Of a DNA stretch of 64,000 nt, positions 15,301 to 27,300 are shown one piece after another. Within the stretch, counting starts at the first letter, position 1. Each line of letters begins with the position of its first letter. Under the pieces are notes generated by a model. That model made no database searches. It saw nothing but the letters and a program-made list of their open reading frames with translations, and was not told the origin of the DNA. The stretch spans positions 1,385,662 through 1,449,661 of the forward strand of contig VZTG01007794.1 of NCBI GenBank assembly GCA_013397845.1. Reading direction: 5' to 3'. The translations under genes were made by a program, and so were the position numbers. This DNA is from Melanocharis versteri (Eukaryota > Chordata > Aves > Passeriformes > Melanocharitidae).

Positions 15301-18300
15301 TGAAAGGAGTTTATTTAAGGTAAAGAAAAGTAGCATTTAGCATCTGAGAAATTCCAGGTTACTGTCATCTATTGTCACTGCTTCCAATACCAGTTTTAGC
15401 CTCTGCTGAGAGCCCTTGCTGTAGGTCACTAGTTCATCCTTTCTGTGTCTCCATATCTTTGTACTGATTCACATTATTGCTCCCCTGGCTTTAATTTTAA
15501 CTTCTGTCCTCTGTAAGATACTTTTTGTCTCTGCTCCCATTGCCTTGCTAGCCAGAGGCTCTGTTATTGCCTACCCTGTTCCTTTTTTCCATCCCAGCCA
15601 TTGTTGCAATGACGGACACAGCTCAGGGAGGAAGGAGAGAACCAAACTCTGGAGGGACTCGATAGAAAAGTCTATCTTTATTTACATACAGACGAGTTTT
15701 ATACTCTGAATTATAGAAAAGCTATTGGATCTTCGCTGTCCACCCACCAGGGCTATTGGCTAGCTCCTGAAAACACACATTTCCTAAACAGACCTTGGTC
15801 CTACAATAACAACGTCCAAAAACATCTCACAGGTGCAAGATAGACAAATTATTTACAAAAGCTCGCTAGCTGTTTTGCAGCTAGTTCCGTGAGAAAGTGA
15901 GAACGCTCACGGACACAGGCAGATACTGAAAAATCTCTCTGCCACCAAGCTTTCAGTGTCCACAAGCCATCAGTCCAGCCTCTATGATCAGGGTCCCTTC
16001 AACTCTATTTAGAGTTTTTAAAACATTAATAGATGGTTATATGCTCTTATTAGTCAAATTAGCAAATTAGTTGATTTATTTTTGTTGTTGTTGTTGATTA
16101 ACTGATTAGCTTAGGCAGGTGTAAGGATAAGCCTTTCATAAAATACATATGAAGCAGAAAGTAGTGTAGAAACTGTATGGCAAACATTTCATTGCATCTG
16201 TGTTACCATCATACTGTGTTTTAACTGGTGCTCTATGACTGACCCAGTTTGCACTTTTCACAGACTTCAGGATTTATGGATGTTAATAAAATTGAAAATT
16301 TGAAAGAGGTGTTTAGAGAAACTTAGTGGAATAACTAAACTTGATTTAAAGCCACTTTGACATGGAGGGAATTTACACCCTGAGAATAACAGGAGCTTCA
16401 TGTATGTTTTATTTAAGGATGTTAAAGTATTATTACAAAATACACTGACTCAGTATAGGAAGTGTAACATAGTAGACTAAGCATAAAAATGTTTTTGGTA
16501 ATCCAGTAGTTCAGCACTATTACAGATATCTTAGAAGTATTCCTATTCTGTTGTGGTTTTTTTCTAATAATGGGCATTCTTTCACTACAGGTAAATAAGA
16601 GCTAGAGTTCCAGGCTTTTGAAAAAGGTGCTTATGTTCTCTCCATCCCAAGCCCCGTGTTCTCACCTTTTCCTATATGTTGGAAACTGAGTCTATTCCTT
16701 ATGTAGCTGTGTAGCTGCCTGAGTCTGCTCCCCGAGTGAATCTAAAGCAGTATTTCCTGGAGTGGGTTGAGGGATTTAGGGAATTTGAGGTTTATTAGCC
16801 TCTGTGAATTGATTTGCCTTGTAAGATTGCTAGGTCTGATGCAGAAAGCAGTAGAGATCTGCAAGCAAACTACAGTTGCAGCAGAGTAAACAGTGTGCAC
16901 TTAAAACCTAAGTCTCTTGTCCGTGATTACACAAAACATACTCCTTGTACTTAAGCAATACTTTCTGCTTCTGAAAGTTAATGTAGAATTACTTGAAAAC
17001 TTCATTTATGGGAAGTCAGGCTCAGCTCACAGCTGGTTTCTAGTCTTCTTTTTCACAATGCTTCTTGTTTAGTGCTCTATATTGTTTCTATACATAAAAG
17101 TAATTGAGTACTGGACTATAACTTACTGTCACATAGAAAATGGTTCCAGAATTTGTTCACATGACTGATGTTTGACTGTGGTAATTATCTACCAAGTTGC
17201 TTGCCATCAATGTTAGAGTTCTTTATTCTGATACTTCCAGGATTCATTTGAATTAATTTTTATATAGAGATCTGACACACTTTATGTAATTTTGATTTCT
17301 TGGTAAGGACTCAAATGAAGTGGTTGTGTCGTGTTGAAGCATTGCTGATTTCTATGAAGAGTTAAGTCTTAGTTAATTGATACTGCTTTTGATTATAGTG
17401 TTTAATGACATTTCTCTTCTGGAAAATTTGCTGATAATTGAAATCTCCTGATTATATTTTCTTCACAACTACTCATTAAATACCAGAATTTGTCCCAGAA
17501 AATCAAATGTAGCAACTTCTCTATTTAAGGAAAAAGTTAGATGATTGTATGAAACAAAAGAAGTAGCTGTTTTAGTATCTCTACTACTAAGAATATTGGA
17601 TTTTTAATGGCATGTATATATCAGAACATGAAAGATAAATTTAAATTGATCCAAAAGCTATAATAATTAAATTAATTAATGTAGTAATAGGCACTTATCA
17701 TATTTTAATTTATTTAAATGAGCAATTGACTTGTCTTATGCTTTACTGTTCCAGTCTTTAGTAGTTTAAAATCAGAAATACTGTCTTGAGTGGTCACAAG
17801 TAATTGCCACATATTTGCCTACAGCCTTATCCCAATTACATGTGTATCTAAGACACACAAAGGTGCACTTCATTGCTGATTGTTTATGGTTAGCCACAAA
17901 ATCCAGTGTTGGAATTTGGCGGGAAATTTCTCTAATTATGTTTGCCTTTCTAGTTGAAATTCTGTTCACTTAGTCTTAAGCTATCTCTAGGCCAGTGGTG
18001 TCCATTGTTTTTGACTTGAAGACAAAGTGAAAATTAAGAGCAGAAGGAAGCTCACCTTGAAGAGTCAATCTCTGTGGAGCCCAGGGTGTGTCACTGTCAC
18101 GTGGCTGTGCACCTCCTTCCACCGGAGTGGTGGGTGCTGCGCGTCACCGGGTCCTCGGTGGCGCAGAAGTGGCACTGTCGGCTTCTGTGCCTTCAGTGCC
18201 GTCAGGCAGAAGTGTGAAAGGGGATCACTTGGCAGTCTGCTCTTCTCAACTCTGTGATCCAAGCTGGAGATTCAGGGGGCCATACTTAGTAAGGGCTTTT

Positions 18301-21300
18301 AGTTTTTGCTTTGTGGGGTTTTTTGTCTCATTCCCTCCTCCTTTTGGAGTGTCCTGGGGAGGAGTAGCACAAGCAGAGCAAGCCAAGCTTCCTCGCTGTG
18401 CTGAGCAGAATACAGAGCAAAGCTGGTTTTTTGATGCAGTGAATCAGAAGAAAGGAAAAGGAATCTTTGGCTGAGAATTCAGCTGTATTTTTGTAATGCT
18501 ATCATATCCAGGTTTTTAAAGGTACGTTCTATTTTTCCCCCTGAAAAACTTGTCTTGATTACGTTTGAGGATTTAGGGTATTTCAGACCCATAAGCAGCT
18601 TGATCTGAGCGAGCTGCAAGGTTGCTAGAAAATCAGAGGTCCTGAGAACATTTTTTTCAAGTCGGCAAACTAAGGTACAAATCAGATGTTTTCTGAACAT
18701 TTCAGATTTACTGCCGTGTTACACAGCTCATCTGTGCAGTGTTTTCAGCATATTTCCTATGCATCCTCTGTTGGAGGTATTGCATATTGCACTCATCTGT
18801 CTGAATCCTAGGAAGAAAGCCAGGATACTCTATCTTTTGAGATTGCCTTCCACCTTCTTCCACCTAGAAAGGCATGCTATTAAAAGCTTCAGTCAAAATT
18901 TGCTTTTATGGTTCTACAAATAATCTTTCTGTTTAGAAGGGCATGCATGTTTTCATAGCATGGTGAGCAGGAACTAGAGCTTACAAGCTCAAAGGCTGCA
19001 GATTGGGCTCTACTGGCCCAAAAGTATTTGTAGGGGAGATTGTAACACTCTCTTTATTACTAGGATCAGTCAAGATCTGGCCCTCATCGCACGGGAAATC
19101 AACGATGTAGCAGGAGAGATAGATTCAGTGACTTCATCAGGCACTGCCCCCAGTACCACAGTAAGCACTGCTGCCACCACCCCTGGCTCTGCCATAGACA
19201 CTAGAGAAGAGGTAGGAGATCTTCATGGAGAAATGCATAAGGTTCTTCCTTTTCTTTATTTCTTTTGCTTTTAGCATTTTGCATAGCCTTTTTAGTTACT
19301 TCCACTCAACCCGTATGCATGATCTCTACATTGTTTTTTTGATTTAAAGTTCCTTTACATTTCAACAAACAACCCAGAAGTTATTTTGTGAACACAGCTT
19401 GTCAAAAGGATGCATACTATCTGTCTGTCTCTTTTTTTCCACGAATCATAGGACAAGATATTTATTTTTTTCTTGCTTGTCTGCAGCCTTAGATACTTGT
19501 TGGAGGTATCTAAGTGCGTTTAAAGATACTAGTGTGTATGCACAACTGTATATAAATGTATACATTTAATACTTTGCATAGCTATTAAAAACAAAAAAGT
19601 CCCTCTTTTCACAGGTGACATAAAACTTTCATCTTCTGAACACTGAAATACTTAGGTACCATCAGTTAACTTTAGATTTTCTTTCTTAATAACGTTGTCA
19701 AAAACTGCCTGGAAATAAGTTTGCTTTATGCTTCTAATAATTCTTATTTTCTTTGCCTACCTCTGGTGTGCTGTTCTATGAATATATTGACTAACGTGTT
19801 CTAGTAACCATCACAGGTCTAATGCTGGTAAACATGTTAATCTGAATTTAAATCATCACTTTCTACCATGTTACAATTCACCATAATAATGTGTTGTAAA
19901 TGTTTAATGCATTTTCTTCTTCATAGTATTCATTTCAAAATGTGTTTTATTCATTTTTGTGTGCATAAATTTTGGTTAATACGCTAGTTTCTGTGGTTAG
20001 TTTAATACTGTCTTTCTCTGTGGAAAAAAAGATATAAACAGCAAAAAGAAATCTGTGAGCTGGGTACTCAAAAATTATGAATGCACTTATATAGATTTTG
20101 GTTTTAATTCTCATGGACTGTGGCTAAACTTTAAGGAAGTAAAACACTCATTTTCTCAGATCCAGTTAGATCGCTCCAATTTTTTTTATTATTAAATAAT
20201 TATTTTCTTCTTTAAAAAATATGGTGCATTGCGTACATACTGCAGGTGGCAGTATCTCCTTTAGGTAGTGTAGGTCTTTCTGTAACACTATGAATAATTT
20301 GGAAAAAACTCCTCACTTTCAGAGTACTCTTCTTAATTCCACAGATGTATTCCATTAATCAAAGGAATAAATTATTCAGTACCAGTTTATAGGTAACTTT
20401 ATGTTACCTGCCGATAAGGAAAATTTCAGTGGGGTAGTCTAAATTTGCCATGTATGTCTGGTATTTAAAAAAACCCCAAATGTTCATTTGTACAAGATAT
20501 CTTACATAAGAGATGCATCATTTTATACTATAGAAGACAACAGAATGATTATTATTTGATAGGCATCTTACAAACTGTTTCAGGAGAAAAAACCCCAGTA
20601 ATCTGATTTTTGGATGTATCCAGTAGATTTCATGAACTTCATTTTTCTTTTATCCTGCAGTTGGTGGACCGAGTATTTGATGAAAGTCTCAATTTTAGAA
20701 AAATCCCTCCAATAGTGCATGCGAAACCCCCGGAAGGGAATGGTCGGCCTAGTGATGCCAGACCTCAGCTGACAGAGGCCCTCGATCCCCCAACAATTAC
20801 CCGCAGAAGGACTTGGAGCAGAGATGAAGTGAGCACACAACAGGATTCTCTCTAAGAATGTGTCGATTTTAAGCTTTTACAATTATCTCCCCACTTAATA
20901 TTCTAGACATTATCCTGTCTCTCCTACCTCTAGCAGGTGGCATTAATATTGGAAAAAAATTGTGTATTATTTTATTTGCAAAATGTTCCAGTATCATTAT
21001 ATATGATACTAATTAAAACATAAGTAAGATTTTTTTATAGTTAAAGATACCAAAATATATGGAATTGTTGATACTGAACCAATAATATCCTTTTTTCTAA
21101 AAAACTTATTGCAGGTTATGGGGGACAGTCTGCTGTTGTCCTCAGTCTTCCAGTTTTCTCGCAAGATAAGACAATCCATAGACAAAACAGCTGGCAAAAT
21201 CAGGTGGGTTTTTAAAAATTACTGTTATTGCTGAAAATGTCTGTTCCCATCAACATTCCCAGCAGTAAAAAAGATATGTATAATAGACACAGAACAAATG

Positions 21301-24300
21301 TAGGTAGTAGAAACTTATCTTTTAAAAAAGCACTGTTATATAGGGCTTTTTTAGAATTCAGAAAGATTTGGAACTAATACTTTTTCCGTTATTCCTTCTG
21401 TTATTTCACTTTGTGTGAAAAGGAATATCAGGAAAGTTTACATGGACAGAACAACATCCATCATACTTCCAGCAGAGGAGCTGTTCCAGCTCATTCAAAT
21501 GCTTGCAAAATCTACACAACCTCTGTGCAAGTCTTGTAAAACTCCCTTCCTTAAAAGATAAGGTTAAAATGTTGCTGAACTGTAAAACTGGGCACTGTAT
21601 GTTTGCCAAGCTGTTGTAGGGATCTTGCATTTTAGGAAGAAAAAACAAATGGGAAAGAGGAGAGCAGTTTCAGTAAATCCTTCTGTAAAACAGCTTGCTC
21701 TGGAGACAGTGTGATCACTATCGACTTCTAAAACAACAGATGTAGCCACCTGACATTTTTAATTGAACATTCCTGCTTAAATACTTAGATTCCTTCAGAA
21801 GATGTCATAGTAGCTAAGAGAAAGTGTAGACGTGTCAAAAATGGTAACATGTTGCTTTTCTGACAGTTCCATTTAATTTGAATATGTGAGTGTACAGCCA
21901 GTTGGTGACCACTTTGTTTGACAAGAATAAAAGAAAATTCTAAATAAAAGGTTCAGGATTCTATATTTCATATGTTCTTCTTCATGTCTTTGTGCAGTTA
22001 ATAACTTAAAAATAGAGAACTTTAAAAATAAGAATGTCTTTTGGCTGAACTTCATGCATAATTTTCTGAATGTGAGAAAATACTAGGTCTGTAATTGATT
22101 GGTTTTGTTAGGAAGTGTCAGATATTGGAATATTAGACAAGTGACGGATTAAACAACAAAAATTTATGTCAGTATAGGGTGACGTAACTAGTAGAAGCAG
22201 CAAAATACTAACATATCTGAAGATTATATTCTCATGGGAATGCCAAAAAAGATTTGACCATATAAATCAAGAAGAAAAATAATAATCTATATAAATTGGT
22301 AAAAACTGTAGGTTAACTGCCATTTCTAGTCCTGCTGTTTCTAGTAGGAAGAGTATCACCAAGTGAAGAATTAAGTCTTTAAAAGCCTGTAACTCGTTTT
22401 GATTATCCTATTCTAAGGATTTTTGTGTGTTGTTTTTACTGGTGATTAACAGGTAATGTTAAATTCAGGTCTTACACATTTCTGATTAATTAAAAGGTAA
22501 GTCAGCTACTAATGAGTGTAATGATAATGTGTTCATATATGATATTATAAATACAAACATACCTACAAATATTTTATACATACTTAAAGAGGAATTGATA
22601 AAAATGCAGCAAACTTACATTAATAAGGAATTATTTAGCATATTCCCCAGGCTATTCAAAACTTTCTTTTCCTCAGAATGGATTTGAACAATACCATGTT
22701 ACTCATAATTTCATTAATATTTTGAATCAGAAAAACAGCACTACTTTTCATATTGTTTTTTAGGGAGCATGTAAGGCAGTTAGTACCTATTACACATTTT
22801 TACCTTAGCTTTGTTTTGAAATACATGAGTTCAGCCAACTGGTGTGCTGCTATTCCTCTTTCTGGAATTAAGCCAATTAAAATTTCTGCCCAGAATAGTT
22901 ACAATGTCTTCATGAGAGAGGTACTCCAGCCTACTGATCGTCTTCGTGGCCCTTCTCTGGACTCACTCCAACAGGTCCGCATCCTTTTTACGTTGTGAAC
23001 TCCAGAGCTGGATGCAGTACTGCAGGTGGAGTCTCACCAGAGCAGAGCAGAGGGGCTGAATTCCCTCCCTTGCCCTGCTGGCCACTCTCGGTTTGATGCA
23101 GCCCAGGAAACAATTGGGTATCTGGGCTGTGAGTGCACGTTGTTGGCTCATGTCCAGCCTCTCATCCACCAGCACCCTCAAGTCCTTCTCCTCAGAGCTG
23201 CTCTCGATCCATTCTCTACCTAGCCTGTGTTTGTGCTTTTATATGTAACAATGAGTTCGCAGGAGTTTTCAGAGGTTGTGAAGGGAAGAGCTAAGTAGGT
23301 TTTGTGGTGAGAAGATCTGCACGGTTTTACCAGTGCTCTGCAATGTGAGTGCAGTGTCATTGGCTTGTCTTGTAGCAGGCAAGTGCCTCTTCAGTCAGGC
23401 AAAATCTCGGCAGAGCAGTCGCAGCAGTGGAGGCACTGCTTGTTGGCCTCTGCTGTTTGCTGTGCATCCTGCAAAGTGCACCAAAAGAAAAATGGGGATT
23501 GAGCACAATCGAGTAAGGTTTGCCTCAGAAAGTAGGGAAAAGCAAGAGAAGAAGGCAACAGGCATTTATAAATATATTCTTTTAACTTGAAAAGTATGGT
23601 TAGAAAGAGGAAGAGCAAAGAAGACAGAGATATTACCCCCCTGGAAGTTAAAAATAGCTAGATGAAGAATTCAACAAGACGAACTATAAAGGAAATAGGC
23701 TTCCTAACTTTATCGTAAAAACAAATTGGCCTATCCACTTTATAGCTTAAATAATAATAGTTTCAAAATTTCTAATTAATGCTTTCATTTTGTTCCCTTC
23801 TTTTTTAATAAAGTGACTGATGAAATGAGAACTTTTTAAATTTTAAAAGAGAAGCAAGAACATTAGCCCTAATAACACCACATACAGAAGCAAAGGCACT
23901 AATCACATACATCAGGATAGAATTATTTTAATAGAACATGGCAAGAAGGTAAATGAAAAATCACACAATGTCACAATAGCTTATAAATTTTTTTGCTAGT
24001 GCTGTTTACTGCTAAATAAAGCCTTATTTTCTATGTTCCTGCTGATTTCCAGGGTGATATAAATGCTGTTATATTAGAGAAAGTATAGCTGCATAAGATT
24101 GGCTGTATACTGAATCAAATATTTCCAGAAGTTGCTTTTTTTAAAATTATGATCCTGTAAAGGACTTCATTGTCTCTGCTTTATTTTCTTCTTTTTTTTT
24201 TTTAATGCATATTTGAACTCCTTAAGGACAGGCAAATACTAAATTTTCCATTGTATTTGAAATTTTTGGTATCCAGGTTGTATGGTTTTACAAGCTTTTT

Positions 24301-27300
24301 CACTCCCTTCCAGAACATAAAAAAAATTTGCCGGACCTCTGACAATGAACTTTTTCAAAAGACGATGACCCTAGTTGAGGCCATAATGTGTTTAATGCTT
24401 TCTTCACTGCAGTTCTGATTACTTTTAATTTATTTATTCCTTCCCCAAGAAAAAGTATGTATTAATTTATTCCTTGTATGCTTTGTACGTGCATACACCC
24501 AAATCTGGCAGAAGCGGTCGCTTGCTCAATCCCGTGACATCGTGTCATCAAAGTAGCACTTCCTCACAGTGAAACCTCTGGCACAAACACGTTTCAAAGC
24601 AGCAGTGAGTGAAGACCTCAAAGACAGAAGAGTTAAAGCAGCTTCTGGATGAGTTGTCTACAGACATCTGTGTACTGATACAATAAGGCAGGGTACATAT
24701 TTTGCAAAATTGGATATTCTTGACAGGATAATAATGGAGAATGAAATTCTCCATAGGATATACATAACTGAAGAAAGGTGAACAGAAATGCAGTACTAAG
24801 TCTCACAGCTTTCAAATTCTTTATGACATTCACTGTATCATGAACTTCCAACTTAAAAATTATTTCGTCAGAGACCTAGTAACAGTAATAGCTTCTTTAA
24901 AATGTACTGCTCTTGGACTATGAAATTGGCTGGTTTGTTTGCTCAGCAGTTTTGCTGGAGCTGTTTTTGGACTTTTAACTCTGAAATACTAATTAGAGAA
25001 GAATTAGATTTGGACTCTTCTGTGTCATGGTGTCACTTCACAGACCTTAAATATCTGCACATTGCTTTTGTTGTTGTTGTTGTTGTTGCTTTTTCTTTTC
25101 CAATTGTGCCAATGGAGAAAGTTTAAATTATGTTTATTTTATGACAATGAAAACAAAAAGTTTATCAAGCAGGGAAGCAAAACATAAAAAATGGGAATCT
25201 CACAATATGCTTTGAGTTTTACAATTATGAGTGACTTCTTTAAACATGTAATAGGAGTGATACTCATACTACGAGAACATATATATATATACACAATTTA
25301 CAGATTGAGACTTTTCAATGAAAAATTCTTTGATTAAATGCATTTTTTTAATTTCCTAACGTGTTTTATGTTTTATTAAATTAATATAAAATACAGATGT
25401 AAAAGTTTAATGCATTTATCTTATGTTTTGCAGTTGTTGTAAAATGCAGTATTAATGGGGACTTTCCTCACTACAGTAAAATAGTTGGCTTTTAAAAAAA
25501 TGTGTCAGTGCTGGAGGATAGAATACAGCTGTCTGTATATATATACCATAATAAAGTACTTAACTACAGAACTGCCATTTTGATGTCAATAGTAATGATT
25601 TTGCTGAAAGCTTATATGCTTCCCTGAAAATTTAAACTGTATGGTTAGACTCCATCAGGTTTCAGTATTTTATATTTTACTTTCATTTAGTACTCCTTAT
25701 GCTGTTTTCTCCTATCATGTTACTTAATCTTTCCATTTATTTTGTGGGTTTTTTTCTATTTTAAACTTACTGTTGGATTTCTTTCTTCTAGAATATTATT
25801 TAAGGACAAAGACAGAAATTGGGAAGAAATTGAAAACAAGTTACGAGCTGAAAGTGAAGTTCCTATTGTGAAAACATCAAGCATGGTATGAATAGTTATC
25901 TTTTCTGGGGCTGATGATGCTGCTCATGTAATGGCTAAGTAATCAGTAGAGGAATGTGGTGTTTTCAGTGACATAAGGGCAAAAATCTTTAAAAGGCTTT
26001 ATTTAGACACTAAGTATATTTCAAGAATAAACCTAATCTTTAATAATTAGTAAGACTTACTGTCTCATAAAGAAACAAGTAATTGTTCAGGTGAAATTCT
26101 CAGATAAAGAATGCAGTAAAAGGGATTCAAACTATATGTAGACCTATCAGTATGTTTGTTTAACAAAAGGTCACAACCATTAGTTTGAATGTTAGATTGC
26201 TTTTGAATGAACTTGTTTTACAATCTAAAAACTACTTTACCTAGTAATCATTCGTACTTAATATATAATACTTAACACTATTGATACTGATTATTAATAT
26301 TTAGCGAAATTGTTGTGTTTTAATACATGTGATGAAAATAATCCATAGACATATTGCAATAAAAGGACTCTTCAGTGAAAAATAACCCTGGAAAATAATC
26401 CTGTTGGTTTTGTCTGGAAGTGGTAACCATGGGGTGCCCACTAGAACTCCAGCTGTTTTATGTAATAGCCTAATTACATAAATCAGCTATGGTTTATGGC
26501 TTAATTCAGGCCATTTCAGGACCAGACTGTGTGACAGTGTGAGGGGACAGACCACACGTTGTGTCTCAGTACCCTTCTCCTCTGCTTCTAAACACAGAGC
26601 ACAGGGTTTAAAAGACATCCTTGCATGTGAGAGCCGGCAGAGCTGAGCTCCTTTATCAATCTGCAGAGACTGCTGTTAAAAATGTCTGTTTACAGAGGCA
26701 AGGTTTTTGTGGGAGAGAAAACTGCTCAAATGTGAATACATTTCCTCTGGCATTGAACAGGCTAGCACTTCTCAGTTAGCTCATCATCTGTTATTAAGCT
26801 CCTCCAGACTGATTTTTCCTGGAAGTGTAAAAGATTTGGCCTGTGATTCCTGCAGAATGGTGTATTTATCAAGAGCAATCATTAGTAACTCAGTATTATA
26901 ATTTAATAGATTTTCTGATAGTTTTTGTTAGGTTTTTTAAAAATTTAATTAAGCAAGTTCCTCATGAAAGTTTCTAATTTTAGAAATATTATAATATAAG
27001 GAGTTTCTCTTATCCATGTCCAGAATAAGATCCAAATTTAGTGGTTTATATTCTAAATGCCCTAAATATGGGGGTTTAAGGTACTCTTTAAAAAAGAAAA
27101 AGGTTAATTGTGTATTTATTTCTAAGTTCACCATTTTACTGAATTTTTTTCAATGTATTGAGGCATCTCTCATTGCTTGAAAGTTTATGGGTTGTTTGGG
27201 AGTTTTTTGTCTATGCACTGATTTTCAAGTTTCTGCTTAGTTTTCGGAGCAATATGTTGTTCAAATGCAGTGCTTATTTTTGCCACAGAACACTAAAAGT

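Larger units (their letters stand above)
13885..19063 (+). other. CEP170: CEP170 intron containing a solo LTR
   Basis: About 5.2 kb. It contains the antisense LTR at 15602-15964, a TTG triplet run at 16082-16096 and an unexplained GC- and CpG-richer pocket at about 18050-18270. The rest is ordinary AT-rich intron. Confidence 0.75.
21204..25791 (+). other. CEP170: CEP170 intron with CR1
   Basis: About 4.6 kb. It carries a CR1 fragment in minus orientation (22917-23240), a TTG run at 25068-25088 and a short AT run at 25279-25293. The sequence at 23300-23530 is slightly GC-richer but unassigned. Confidence 0.75.

Noticed and set aside
18088..18474. 128-codon frame over the GC-rich pocket as an alternative exon
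   Set aside because: No homology, no obvious conserved splice pair, and it lies between two exons that join in phase without it.
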